From Imbricaverruca yamaguchii (taxonomy: Eukaryota; Arthropoda; Thecostraca; Neoverrucidae): a DNA stretch of 64,000 bases. Below, one piece after another: positions 22,700-35,200 of the stretch (position 1 is the first letter of the stretch; the number at the start of each line of letters is the position of its first letter). Location: positions 372,001-436,000 of the forward strand of contig JAOTOL010001455.1 of the NCBI GenBank assembly GCA_034440575.1. Direction: 5' to 3'. Position numbers and translations under genes: made by a program. A model generated the notes under the pieces. The model made no database searches, was not told the DNA's origin, and saw only the letters and a list, made by a program, of their open reading frames with translations.

Positions 22700-23698
22700 G
22701 TTAAGCAGGTGATGGATGCCATTACAAAAACACCGGAGTCATCGAATACGTTCCAGCGCACTACAGTTTTGTCATGGACGGGAAAAATGTGCATCTTACG
22801 CATCCAAGGTAGGAGTTACGCGTTGTAAAGGTTGTCTATATGATGTTGAACATCTTTGTTTATGAGAAGTTCTGATTTAACCTGATAGCACGTGCACACA
22901 ACGTAGATTAGTCCGCACGAGGTGACATCATCTTTGTGAGTCATGTTTTGTCGCCAGGTTGGCTGTGTGCCACGTGGTAGCTTTGGCCAGCTTAAACTAT
23001 TAGCCTGCAGTCATGCTGGTGCTAAAACTATTGTAAGCTGGTTTGCAGCTGTGTTTGTTACAAACCAGTCCATGTGTTTGTAAAAACACATGGACTGTGA
23101 TCGACAAAGTTCAGCCTGCAACGCATACGAATCTCAACGAATGTTCTCGCAATTCTCATGACAACATTAAGCATTCCATGTTTTGCATTGCTTTATTCCA
23201 CCTGGTGGTTCGCTTTTCTTTTCTGGTATAATGCTTGTTATACATGCTTATTGTGCTTTGATGTCTCACACTGACTTAGCCAGACCAGGGCATTCTGACT
23301 TCCCAACAAATTAGGGCATTCTGTCTTCACTCTATCAAATACGCCTTGATGGAAGTGCTGAGAGGTTTTGCAGATTGGAAGAGCTTCTAGTTCACCTGTC
23401 TTCCTACAACAAAAATGGTAAACGAATTATGTTTTGCTACTGCTACTGAGGGATGCACCTAAACATCTACCAATATTTCAGGCTGAATCATTAAAAACCA
23501 AATAGGAGCAACTGTATTCATGAGAGCTTCCATTTGCAACATACAGTGAGTATATACATATGAGGGAATTAATGAAAGAGCATACAACATAATGCGCCTG
23601 GACAACATAATGCACACTGGAAGAGCGAGGGCAAGAGCGAAAAGTGAAGTGCAGTCAAATCTCCGCCAATGTCAGTCGCAAGCGCAATGATTTGAGTG
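22700..23698. other. No gene recognised; one perfect hairpin
   Basis: AT-rich unique sequence. See the hairpin at 23066-23097. Confidence 0.45.
23066..23097. repeat. Perfect 14 bp stem, 4 base loop
   Basis: CAGTCCATGTGTTT, loop GTAA, then its exact complement. Too short for a typical animal miRNA precursor and lacking a T run after it. Confidence 0.85.
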
Positions 23699-24697
23699 TT
23701 AACCCGCGTTGTCCCGGTTGGTTAGTTATTGGTTTTACGACACATCGACCGTTGAGTCATGCAGCGTCGCCAATCTCTCACGCCGATTGGTCGTGGGCGA
23801 AGAGTAGCGGCAGGTGAGATTCGAACCCACAACCTTTCGATTTCGAGACGAGCATCTTACCCTCAGGCTACTCGTCCCCGCGCTGTCCCGGGGGGGTCGT
23901 TGACGATCCCCTAGGGTTTTCCGCGGACTGTGAAAGAACGGAGACGCGGTAGCGCGCCGAAATTTGACATACCTTTTACCCACGCCAATTTGGCATGTTG
24001 TGTCAAAATTTTGAAGTCAGGCCATCTAGGGTCAACGGGTTAGTCGATGTCAAGTGAGGTCACCTCCAAAAAAGTTTAGCCGATCGTCACGATTTAAAGG
24101 ATAAAGATATCTTAATGAAACTTTCAGCGTTTGCTTATCTCTAGGGATGCAACATAACGAACCAGAGGAATTTGTCATTTCCCCGTTTTGATTACTTATT
24201 AGTTTTGTATATTTGCCCATTAGAATTAAAATTAAAAGATTCTGGATAAAGTAAGCATTTTTATTGCAGGAAGTTGACTTCGAACAACATTTTTTTTCGG
24301 TCCGCTATACCCATTAGAAAAGGAAACTTAAAGAAAAGGTGAAAGTTCAAAATTGTGAAATAAAAATAAAAAAATTGGGGGTGACCAAAAATTGTATGGT
24401 CGTAGTCTATTTCGCTTTTCTTTTCTGATTCCAAATATTTATTTTTCTTCTCAAATCTCTCCCCTCCTCCCCCCCCCCACAGAGCCACAAACATGATGTA
24501 AGTCGTGAAACACTAGGGCACCTAGTGACGTCACTTTTGGGGATTTGGGGGTGTTGTCTGGCCCTACTCGTAGAGCGCTTTCCGATGATACCTATTTCGT
24601 TTTCGTGCGACACTTAGTTTGGAGATTAGAGGTGGGTCTCTATCGACCTTCCTTCCCCGGGACGGGGTTTGAGGATCTGAGAAGAGACGGGGCGAAT
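23699..24697 (+). mobile_element. piggyBac-like MITE, copy A, interrupted by a SINE
   Basis: Starts TTAACCCGCG and shares long stretches with copy B (43779-44596, opposite strand), for example AAATTTGACATACCTTTT, ATCTAGGGTCAA, AAGTAAGCATTTTTATT and GACGTCACTTTTGGGGA. The right end (GAGACGGGG near 24690) has decayed and no TTAA remains. No transposase is encoded. A SINE entered 17 bases from the left end. Confidence 0.8.
23716..23879 (-). repeat. tRNA-derived SINE, copy 3, nested in the MITE
   Basis: Same sequence as copies 1 and 2. It is flanked by CGCGTTGTCCCG (23705-23716) and CGCGCTGTCCCG (from 23880), a 12 bp target-site duplication with one change, so the SINE is younger than the MITE. 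Confidence 0.9.
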
Positions 24698-24702
24698 ACA
24701 GT

Positions 24703-24868
24703 TTCATGGAGCTGCAGAGCTGCACCGAGCTACTTAGAGCTGTAGTGAGCTATGGAGAGCTGCACTGAACTATGGAGAGCTGCAGTGAGCTATGAAGAGC
24801 TGCAGTGTGCTATGGAAAGCTGCACTGAGCTATGGAGAGCTGCAGTGAGCTATGGAGAGCTGCAGTGA
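24703..24868. repeat. 20 bp minisatellite
   Basis: About eight units of GAGCTGCAGTGAGCTATGGA with small changes, directly next to the right end of MITE copy A. Confidence 0.92.
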
Positions 24869-25145
24869 AGTCCGGTGCGATGCATTCACCAAATTGCATT
24901 CCCAAAGGCAGACATAAAGAGAGCGATCCATTCCTGATCCTGAACTCCGGCCACGGACCGAAAAGTGAGCATGTCACCTCCTTTCTCCTTTGTCAGTTAT
25001 TTGAACTGACGGGCGCGTCAACCATATCATTGATTATATTGGCGTGTGTATCCTTAAATAGTACTAATTTAGTACGGATATTAAGTGCCGGCTACGGTGA
25101 GAGGTGCATGGAAAGTTGTTATTGGTCAATTGGGAAAGTAAAAAA

Positions 25146-25209
25146 CAGATTACAATGGCACAATATGATACACTTTTATAAATATATCATCTTGTGCCAT
25201 TATAATCTG
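25146..25209. ncRNA. Pre-miRNA-like hairpin
   Basis: Arms 25146-25170 and 25185-25209 pair at 23 of 25 positions around a 14 base AT-rich loop. Size and two internal mismatches fit an animal pre-miRNA or a small palindromic MITE. The arm core is AATGGCACAA. I do not recognise a known miRNA seed, so the call rests on structure only. Confidence 0.35.
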
Positions 25210-25380
25210 CATTTTGCATGGGAAGTTGCTCGTACGTGGGGATGTCGCCGCAAGCACTTTTTTAAAAGAAAGATCGAGATCATGTACCTAAAAGGAATAG
25301 TGGGACGGAAATTGGTAAATATCCGACCGAAAAGCGCAGGCTTGGCACGAGTGAGAAAGTTGCCAGTCCAAATGCTGTGT

Positions 25381-25437
25381 TGGTTGGTTGGTTATTGTGT
25401 TTTAGGGGCGCATCGACTGTGTTGGTCATGCAGCGCC
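25381..25437 (-). repeat. Tail-only short retroposon with 13 bp TSD
   Basis: A 57 bp unit (GGTTGGTTGGTTATTG, TTTTAGGGGCGCATCGACTG, GGTCATGCAGCGC) between two copies of CCAAATGCTGTGT. The direct repeats show it moved as this short unit. Confidence 0.82.
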
Positions 25438-25955
25438 CCCAAATGCTGTGTAAAAGCTGTCCAAAATTGTCTGAAAACGGAAATGCCACCGCCATTGGCC
25501 TGTTAATGCGTGAAAATATATTTAAATAAAACTTGCTACGTGACTAAACTTAGGCAGTGCTGGAATACAGTGCATATGACTAAAATTTGTGTTTGATGTT
25601 AGACCTGTCACCTAAGGTAACTGTCAATTTTGGCAAATTTTAGGTTCATCAACTGTTTTGTAATATTGATGTTTGCTAAACCTACATTTTTGTTTTTGTT
25701 GGCAAGTTGAATATTCAGAAGTTCCCTGTCCAACTTGCATTGACTTCTTTCAAGTGACCTGAGGTAAGATAAAGGACGCAAAGGGAACGAAACCTATTTA
25801 GGCATATCTGCAAGGTATGTTTACGAGTAGTCATGGCCTGTACAGCACCAAAATCGCATTGCACGATCTAAATTACCAGATGAAATAAAAACTATCCATC
25901 ATAGTCAAGCTTGATTCATACTGAAGCCAGGCCAAGGTCATCCAAGGCCATCGAT

Positions 25956-26017
25956 ATGGGCGCTGTATGACCAACGCAGTCAATGCGCCCGTAAGCCCAA
26001 ATAACCAACCAACAAAC
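25956..26017 (+). repeat. Tail-only short retroposon with 16 bp TSD
   Basis: GGGCGCTGTATGACCAACGC to AATAACCAACCAACAAA, flanked by perfect direct repeats CCAAGGCCATCGATAT (25940-25955 and 26018-26033). Confidence 0.85.
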
Positions 26018-26204
26018 CAAGGCCATCGATATTTGTACAACAGCAAACAACTTTGGAAAAGTCATGCGCTGTGTAATCAGCTATCAAATGGTTCGCTTTT
26101 TAAGTCTTTACCAAAAATGGAGATATAACATGTTTTTGAAAAGTCTATCATGTTCTGAAAATGGCAATTTTGACGTCGAAATTTGCATACAACTGAAATG
26201 TCTG

Positions 26205-26365
26205 ATCATTTTCAGAGTCCACTCGTCGAAAGCTTTCCGATTATATACGGCTCATTTTCGTGCAACGTTTAGTTTTGAAGTTACATGGTGGTCTTTAACG
26301 ACACCACCCGCAATGAGACGGGGTGTGAGGATCTGACCGGAGAGACGGAGGACCAGAGAGAAGAG
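26205..26365 (+). mobile_element. piggyBac-like MITE, copy C, right end only
   Basis: Shares AAAGCTTTCCGAT, TTTTCGTGCAACGTTTAG, GGTGGTCTTTAACGACACC and GAGACGGGGTGTGAGGATC with the right ends of copies A and B. The left part is lost or too diverged to see. Confidence 0.7.
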
Positions 26366-27430
26366 AGAGGAGTTAGCAGGACCGAGCCAGGCCCCGCTTG
26401 TGAAACATTAACATTCGTTTTTTTTATATTTCATAACAACGTGTGGAAATCCCGCTTTTTTCACTCATAATCAAATACCTACATGCCAGTTTCAACAACA
26501 CTATCTGAAGCTATAATCATGTTTGTCAACGAAAAGCCTCGGTGACGGTATTCTGCGCACCAGTACCGCTTGCCGCCCACGATCATCGAGCCCTTTCCTG
26601 ACGGCATTTTGTGCACCATTACCGCGTGCCACCCGCTATCTTGCCAAATGGCTTCTGTGTTTCCACAACTGTGCACCCTATGAACTATGTGCAACCTGCG
26701 CACAGGTTGCGCATGATACCAAGAGGCCATTTGCATCAGACCACACGTTTTCTGCGGACAACCAAGTTATGGAACCATGTACTCACAAAAGTAAGCATGC
26801 ATTCAAAACTCAAATCAATTCCCGCTCATCAGAAGCCATCATTGACATCCATACACTCCCGATGAACGCCATTCACCGGACATTCCTGTGTTCGCGGCAT
26901 ATCATTGTTCGACATTCAACAGCCACGACTACCGCGTACCAGAAGCACTCGCACCAGGCTTACGCCATTGTTAGTAGACCAGGGGAAGCAGGGTGTCCGA
27001 AGCGCATGCACCCGAAGCCTCGATAATCATAACTTGTGTGCTGAAGATTACCGTACACTCAAGAAAAGAGAGCTAGGTGGACCTGACGGATCGATCACCT
27101 TGTGCAAACTACACATGATCTAACGATTATAAGTGCAATACGAAGCTAAATAAATGAATGGAAACATATTAAATTTTTCAGTTTTGAATTAAAAACTACT
27201 GGAAACATGGGTAGCATCGACCCCCCCCCCCCCGAGTTACAAATATTCAGCATACTTCAGTGAGCGGTATGGAACTACAATTGCATTACACTGCTGTGCG
27301 TGAGTTGAATAAATACATCCCGTCACAAATCCAGTTGTGGTTTTAATAGATTACACTAAGATTAAGCGTGTCTTAAACCATATCAGCCCTTACCCATGTT
27401 TACATTCAGATTGGCGCCACGCGCCGATTC
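26366..27430. other. No gene recognised
   Basis: Short frames on both strands without domains. A 14 base C run at about 27221. Confidence 0.45.
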
Positions 27431-27431
27431 A

Positions 27432-28345
27432 CTCACCTGGACGCCTCTCCCAGCAGGACCTTCGTGAGCTGCCACTCACCTGGACGCCTCTCCCAGAGGA
27501 CCTGCGTGAGTGCCACTCACCTGGACGCCTCCCCAACAGGACCTGCGTGAGCTCACTCTCGGACCGGGCTCCCAGAGGACCTGCGTAGCTGCCACTCACC
27601 TGGACGCCTCTCCCAACAGGACCTGCGTGAGCTGCCACTCACCTGGACGCCTCTCCCAGCAGGACCTTCGTGAGCTGCCACTCACCTGGACGCCTCTCCC
27701 AACAGGACCTGCGTGAGCTGCCACTCACCTGGACGCCTCTCCCAACAGGACCTGCGTGAGCTGCCACTCACCTGGGGGCCTCTCCCAGCAGGACCTGCGT
27801 CAGCTGCCACTCACCTGGGGGCCTCTCCCAGCAGGACCTGCGTGAGCTGCCACTCACCTGGACGCCTCTCCCAGCAGGACCTGCGTGAGCTGCCACTCAC
27901 CTGGACGCCTCTCCCAGCAGGACCTGCGTCAGCTGCCACTCACCTGGGGGCCTCTCCCAGCAGGACCTGCGTCAGCTGCCACTCACCTGGACGCCTCTCC
28001 CAGCAGGACCTGCGTGAGCTGCCACTCACCTGGACGCCTCTCCCAGCAGGACATGCGTGAGCTGCCACTCACCTGGGGGCCTCTCCCAGCAGGACCTTCG
28101 TGAGCTGCCACTCACCTGGACGCCTCTCCCAACAGGACCTGCGTGAGCTGCCACTCACCTGGGGGCCTCTCCCAGCAGGACCTGCGTCAGCTGCCACTCA
28201 CCTGGACGCCTCTCCCAGCAGGACCTGCGTGAGCTGCCACTCACCTGGGGGCCTCTCCCAGCAGGACCTGCGTCAGCTGCCACTCACCTGGGGGCCTCTC
28301 CCAGCAGGACCTGCGTCAGCTGCCACTTACCTGGGCGCCTCTCCG
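27432..28345. repeat. 43 bp minisatellite made of 5' splice sites
   Basis: About 21 head-to-tail units of 43 bp (CTGCCACTCACCTGGACGCC, TCTCCCAGCAGGACCTGCGT, GAG). On the minus strand nearly every unit contains CAGGTGAGTGG, a consensus 5' splice site; the first one contains CAGGTAAGTGG. The array starts immediately downstream of the donor of the exon at 28816-28374, whose flank resembles one unit. Confidence 0.95.
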
Positions 28346-28373
28346 AGCTGGACGTGCGTGAGTCGCCACTCAC

Positions 28374-28816
28374 CTCTCAGCTCGCTGTCACAGTGCAGGT
28401 ACTGCTTAGACAGCCGGTCCGAGTCGTCGCCGATCTCGACGCGGCCCGGCGGCGGGCTGACGGCGCGCGCGTCCACCGTCAGCGCGTCGGTGCCCTCCTC
28501 GTCGACGGTGGGCGGCGGCAGCTCGTCCTCGGGCGGCGGCGACTCGTCGACGGGCGAGGCCGAGCCCAGCTCGGGAGGGCCGGCCTCGCTCGGCGGCGTC
28601 GGAGTGTCCTCCGAAGGCGGCGACGGCATTCCCGACTCGGCGCGGCACAAGTTAGTGTTAGCTACTGGTCGGGTAGGCGTGCCAGCCGCGTCGGCCGACG
28701 GCTCGCCCCCCGCGGCATGCACATGCGGCCGCCCCGAGTTACCGAGTCCCTCTGGCGGCGGCGGCGTCACGCATTCCCCGGCATCCTCTTCCGACTCCAT
28801 TCGTCTCGATCGCTGG
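28374..28816 (-). CDS. GC-rich coding exon, acidic proline-rich protein, not recognised
   Basis: Bounded by a strong acceptor (GTGTGCTTTCAG, exon from 28816) and donor (CTGAGAG|GTGAGT, exon to 28374). A second donor, CAG|GTAAGT at 28330, would add 14 residues (EWRLTHVQLGEAP). The frame gives about 147 residues: MESEEDAGECVTPPPPEGL, a long Pro/Ser/Glu-rich disordered stretch (MPSPPSEDTPTPPSEAG, VDESPPPEDELPPPTVDEEG), and a more ordered end (VEIGDDSDRLSKQYLHCDSE). The Met could be the initiator. It enters in phase 2 and leaves in phase 1, so it does not join directly to the candidate exon at 10.6 kb. I do not recognise the family. Confidence 0.65.
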
Positions 28817-30500
28817 CTGAAAGCACACGCATACAAACGCACACTCAGCAGGGTAAAAAGCACACACAAACAAAAAATAGCAGGTGTGATGCCACACAGC
28901 ACACCTGTACCGTCAGCGGCAAGCCATTCCGTGTTCAGTAGAGGAGATTGAGGCTCCACCGAGGCCGCGAACGTCCCAAACGACGACATGCTGACACTGG
29001 CACTATCCCTCGCAATACGGGCCTTTCGGAGACCATTACTGGGAGGGGAGGGGGATCGGCGAGACCTGGCGACCCTTGGAAGTAGTTCAGGGCAAGATCA
29101 AACACTGTTGGAAGCTGACGTTAATTAACAGCCAGAAATCAGTGCCAACATCCATATGCCACATAGATGACCTGATGGACGAAGTAATCAAGAATCAATG
29201 TTTTCATGGTCTAATACGATTCCATCTGAGTTCTTCGAATAAACTGCTCCCTCATCAGAACCTATCATTCATTATCATATGTGGAGCTGTCAACCCAAAA
29301 TTGGTGTGCCAACAGTGGGTGAACTATTCCTGGTGAAGTCAGTTTAGCAGAGTATGCAGGACCTTTCCTACAGCATAGAACTAGCTGATGAGCCATTACC
29401 AATACCAACTCAATATTGTGCCATTATTGTAGTTACCAATAGCAAAGAGAGGAACTTGCTCCTCTCCGAATTTAGTTGAAATACACAAATTTTGAAGAAA
29501 AAAGAACAAAATTGGTAAAGGAACATCATAAGGTCCGATATTCCACTTCCTTGTGTGCCAGATACTCTTGATTAACTTATCCTGTGATTATAGGCACATA
29601 CAAAAAAATCGTATTCATCCACAATGGTCTATGTTACGCTGTAAACTTCTCTGCTTGGAGGCTCTTTCTATCATAACCCAACAGCCCGGAAATTTGAGCT
29701 CACTAATACAATATCTGGTGCGGGATAAGCTAATGGAGTTAACAACTGCGCCCACCTCGGAGAAGACCTATGAAAATCTCAACATATTGGCAGGGTAACT
29801 GAAGATTCTATGATACCTGCGTTTAGTATTTATTGTACCTATTTCATGCTTGCTTCCCAAAATATTGTTTTTTTCAAGACTATCGATGATGTGCCTCTTA
29901 TGTCAGTGGAATAGAACAGTTGCAACGCATTTTGACCTGGTCAACTGCGATGGACACACCTGTCGAACTTTGGCAGGTTAGCTAACAGATGCCGATATGC
30001 CCATAAAGTTTCAACTGGCCAGACCACCACGACGGCTGGGGCCAACAATATTGAAACACGACCAGTTTCGGACCTCCTCTTTTGAATGCATTTGGCGACG
30101 ACGTGTGCAAATTCGAAGAGTCTTGAGACTCGACGAGTCTGGTTATGGACGTTCCAAGCATGATGAATGACGGCATGATGGAGACATGAACTTACGGCCG
30201 ATCGAGAATAAGAGAAATAGGAAATATGAAAAAATAAAAAAGGAAAAATACTAGGAAAAAGAAAGGTGGACAAAGAAGTAAGCGGCAATAAAACTCTCGT
30301 TCAACAAACCCGAATCAAGCCCAACACTTCGATGTGCTGGCTCCGTATCGGAAAGCGGAAAGCCTACATGCCTGCAGATACCAAGACATCTCACTGATTT
30401 CGAAAGAATTATTTGACAAAAATACTCAGGATGCACCCTAAGTTTTTCAGGAACTCAAAAAGACTGCATTCTTCTCCTATCCGCCATTAGTCATCAATTT
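28817..30500. other. No gene recognised
   Basis: Upstream side of the exon at 28.8 kb. AT-leaning, no conserved frame seen. Confidence 0.45.
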
Positions 30501-30519
30501 AAAAAGTCAGAACATTCGG

Positions 30520-32218
30520 GGCGAAATGAGCAAATTTGGAAAACCATTCGCGTTCCAAATCGTGGAGGATTTGAAGCAGCAGTGCATGCTGGCAAATTAC
30601 ATGCCAGCCGAGTTCGGAGCAAAATTTGAATTCGAGGAAAAGTTATCTGCATTGAGAATGACAAGATCCCACTGTGACCACAACATCAGCAGAGTGAACA
30701 GGCGAGTTCACTGGTTCGCGTAAAAGGAATAGTTCACATCCCGGCCAATAGTCATTGGGAATCCAGCTTTCACCAATCACGTGCAGCGCGTGGACCAGGA
30801 CTCCTTCACAGTGTAAAATAATTGACAATGTGGCCTGGAAATTCACAGTTAATGGAATTGTGCTATTTCATCATTGTCTTAGGTTTTTACCATTTTGCCA
30901 CATGATGTGTGGGCAGTCATCATCACGCAACTGCTAACTAATGTAAAATGCACGTGACTGAAGTGAAAGGCATTCTGCTTTTTTAATCCTTAAGTGGAGA
31001 TCCTTTATTTTCTTCCAATCTTTCACTATTCCCACGCAACTTCTTTCTTCATCCACACAGTTAATGGTGAAGAAATTTTAGGTCACTGCTCCTTCATTCC
31101 ATCACTGGGCAATAAGCCATACATTTCCCCAGAAGCTGGTCTTTTTATTACTGAGATGGTAGCAAAGCCGGATCGACACAGACACATGCTGGTTCTGATA
31201 GTCAACGTAACAACCAGATATTTCACCCTGCACCCAAAGCAGGCCACCGCGCAACAGCTTTGTCATCGACTTTAAGAAACGAAGCAAAATAATCACGAAA
31301 AACACTTATCCCCTCCCCTAATTGAGGACAGCATTGCCTCTCTAGGAGCAAACTACTTTTCTTCTTTAAACCTCAAAGGTGGCTTCTGGAAAATCCGGAT
31401 GGTTGAACAGAGTCCCAAAAGAGGTCTTCATCTGCTACTAGGTTTGTGGAATTTTTGCAAACTGCCATTTGGAATATGCAACGCTCAGTAAGAATTCACG
31501 GAACTGATGAACAAAGTACTGTCTGGAATACGGAATCAGTTCGCAACGGCTTACATCGACGACATAATCGTGTAACCAAAAACGCCTGACGAATATTTCG
31601 TTTATATCACGGATATCTTCCGTTAACTGCGAAAAGCATTACTTAAATTGAAACTACCGAAATGTGACTTACTGAAAAAAGAGGTTCAGTTCATAGGACA
31701 TATCGTCCCGGCTGATGGCATTCAGCTAAATACTTTCAGAGGGACAACTGTGAGATGCTATGCATCAAAGGTAGCAAGAATGTTTCCACAGATCGCCTAA
31801 TTTGTATGCATGAAACCGATCAGGATGCAAATGTCATCGACTCATTTACCTTCCCACTGGTGACTCCCGAAAAGCTAAGCTCGAGAAACCCGAGGAAGAG
31901 CTTAGTAAGTACAAATTTAAGGACGTTTTGACAAAATGGGAGCACATTGAAAAACTTCAGAAGGACGACGACGAAATAGCAAACGTTCGAAAAGCTATGA
32001 ACGACAAAGACCATTCGGATTACAAGGACTTTGTTATCTCAACCGATGCATACCACCATTTTGGCAATATCAAATGTGAAAGGTATCATCGCTGCCAAAA
32101 TGGCATGCTGACAGTAGTGTGCCTAGGAGTAGCACCACAGGATGTGGCAAACAGATTTGTAGTTTGCCCACATACCCTTATTTTAAGTCCCCAGATTTCG
32201 TATCACTCCTTTTTTTAA
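30520..32218 (+). mobile_element. Ty3/gypsy retrotransposon pol remnant (broken)
   Basis: Plus-strand frames carry Ty3/gypsy reverse transcriptase marks: LKGGFWKIRM near 31370, CKLPFGICNAQ near 31460, the catalytic box AYIDDIIV near 31550, and LKLPKCDLL with EVQFIGHIV near 31660-31700. A stop follows directly after the catalytic box, and others lie in the RT. After 31930 a frame with WEHIEKLQKDDDEIANV and RYHRCQNGML looks like the zinc-binding start of an integrase. Upstream frames from 30526 and 30994 may be protease-region remains. No LTRs were found by eye. Non-functional. Confidence 0.78.
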
Positions 32219-32219
32219 A

Positions 32220-35200
32220 GGGACATAGTTATGTTTTAAATAAAATAATTGTTGGTTAACTTAATTGTCTTGTGGAGGGGAGTCAATCTACCACCACATC
32301 TCAGTACCAGATTTCAACCCCAATTATCCCAATAAAACATGGTTGTTGCCAACAGTGCCTAGCTCCTCTGTAGATATACCAGGATAAAAAATAGTGAGAA
32401 CTGATACAGCTGGTCCCATTGCCAAGCATAGTGTCTGTTTATATGCAAAGCAAGAAAATTCAATTTGAATCAATCAGGGTATTCAATCTCAATGTTCATG
32501 ATATTTTCTGAAAGATAACTGCCTATACATAGTGTGTGTTTACTATCTTCCTTCAAATTCTGCATGTCAAAACCAGGCACTTCTAACTTCTTTTCACAGG
32601 GTGTCAGCAACACCCTGGACTTTTCCAAAATCTAGGGTGTTGCTGACACAGTAGGTACTACTTCCACAGATGGGTCCTTTGTTTACTTTCTCATGTGCTT
32701 GGCTTTAGTTCTTGGATACAGCAACTTACCTTTGTAAAGTATGGAAACACCCTGGACTTTGGAATTTGGAATTCCAGACTTCAGAACTTAGAGGAACACA
32801 TGGAGTTCTGACAAAGGTACATCTTCTATGGCTGACTAGACCTCAGAGTGTATTAATCAGGCAAAAGGTTGCATAAAAAGGTATAAATGGAACACAAACC
32901 AATATGGGACAGCACAATATGGGAGCCCACACAGGCAGGTCTTCCACTGAGTTTGTTCCAAGATTTAAATACAGTAGAGAAACCTTAGCATTCACTACAA
33001 AGATCAAGCATCAGTTATGATTCATTTGCAAGCCATTACTGGAGAAATTTCATTAATGCATACACCACCAGAAAATCGGCAGAGCATCCCTGGGGCCATG
33101 GAGGGGATACCATCTAGTGAATTCATGAGTTACTTTCTGGAAATGGCCAAGATATTTGCTGGGCATTTTCTTCAGTATATTGTACAGACAGACTAACAGC
33201 TGGATGTCTGGCCAGCAACTTCCTAAGTTCTACTTTACATATTTCTCCTGAAATTATGAAACCCTGTACATTACCCATGTCATACCACTCTTGGAGTTTT
33301 TCTCATGCATTTGGAACACAGGATACATCTGTGGTTTACAGGGACCAGTCAGTACAGAAAAAGTGGATATGGAACATGTAGGGGATGGAAGGTCTGGATT
33401 ATTGTGCCAGATTGTGAAAACTGGATTTGTACTCTGTGAAGGGTAGAATGATCCAAACAGACATTATCAAATGTTGGAATATTTTGCATGGCCATTCCAT
33501 CATCAAGATCCCTACATGTTTGTGCTGGCACCATTGGCAAAACACATGTGGACATTCACTGAAACTGGCTCACAGATGTGCAACATTAGGTTGTAGAAAA
33601 ATAATTGGTTAGCTTCAGATGCTGTGCTGTGTGGAATTAATAAACTGATGATGTAATAACCTGAACAGACCTGGGTGTTCAGGCACACTTTCTAGTTCCT
33701 GTTACTTGCACTGTCTATCTGATGACTCCATTTTTCTTTAATCAAGTGGAATGGCATACTTGCAGACACTGACACCCTCAAGCAGCCACATAACTCATCT
33801 TTGTGCTATGTGGCATGTTTTTGTTAGTATTTTTTCCAATTGCGAAAAAAAGAACAAACACCTATTTTTGGTATTACTGGAGATCAAGATAAAAATGTTT
33901 ACATTATATTTTTAATATGATTAAAAATATGTGGTATAATGTGGTTATAAAAAAAACTAAAATTATGTTAGGTTATTTTATGTTTTGTATGTGACTTATT
34001 ATTCATATGCAATTCTTTTAACTCTTGATTATAAGCAAAAAAACTGCTACAAACAGAACACTCAGCAATTGCCAGTAGACAAATCAGATGCAACCACATG
34101 CAAGATCAGTGATAAATTATTTGTAAAATATGGTGGAAAATACCACTTTCTGGACATTCCATCCACATCCTTCTCCAAGAAGTATCGACATCTTGTTTGT
34201 TTATTGGTTGGTTCACAACACACTTTATGCACATTCACAGCTAATGGCACCACCCACACTGTTTCGCCGGTGGGCCGAGGGATTGGGAAATATCGACATC
34301 TTGCTCCATGATGCATGCTTATGAAGTCTGCATCTCCTTTCTAGCAGTATCTTGCTTATACATATCATGTCAATGCTCCTAATAAGGAATAGTGACACAC
34401 AGATGTTTCACAACATAATTTTGGGTAAAGGGATTAACTATGTGATATGGAGTATGGTACCAAATTATAGAATAGGTAATTTTCTCCCTGTCCTGAATTA
34501 TCTCCCTCTTCCTAAGTTATGAATCTCAAAGCAAATGACAGATGTACAGTTGTAAGTACCTACACCATTGACTCAAATTTGAGTCTGAAAATATGTCAGA
34601 AGCACTTTAATTGACACTTTCCATGGCAAATTTCAACATCCTTCTGTGCCCATTTTGACATATCACACCTAACAAAAAACCAATATCTTAACCCTGTGCA
34701 AGATACACCACATATCATTAATCTTCAAGTATTACCCCCTCACTTTCTGATATCAGTAATGCTTCGTGATCACCATCAGCTGACTGCCTGTCAGCTATTG
34801 ATGATTTCTCTTAAGCATACAGACATACCTTCAATCAGGTGCAATGAATGGCCTCACTGCATGACAAGGAACTTTTTTAAGGTTGTGAAAACCTAACATA
34901 ACCTAACTGAACCCAACCCTTATAAAGACACCTGGTGATGCCCTTGGGTCATCATCGGTTTTACAGTGGAACTTTGCTCACAGGTGCCAGGTCTCAGGAA
35001 AGAGACCTGGGATGAGATAGTGGGAGAAGACCTGGCATAATGATCTGCATACATTAAAAGCAACCACTGAATATAATTATCACATCAGTTTTAATAACCA
35101 AATAGGTTTTGCTATCAACGATGCTGAAATAAGTCAAATTAAACTTATGAACATCAATAAATTGCAATACGCTTACTGATTTACATGGAAACTACACTCA

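Noticed and set aside
27337..28103. Plus-strand frames over the 43 bp array
   Set aside because: Repeat translations; splice-site content is on the opposite strand.
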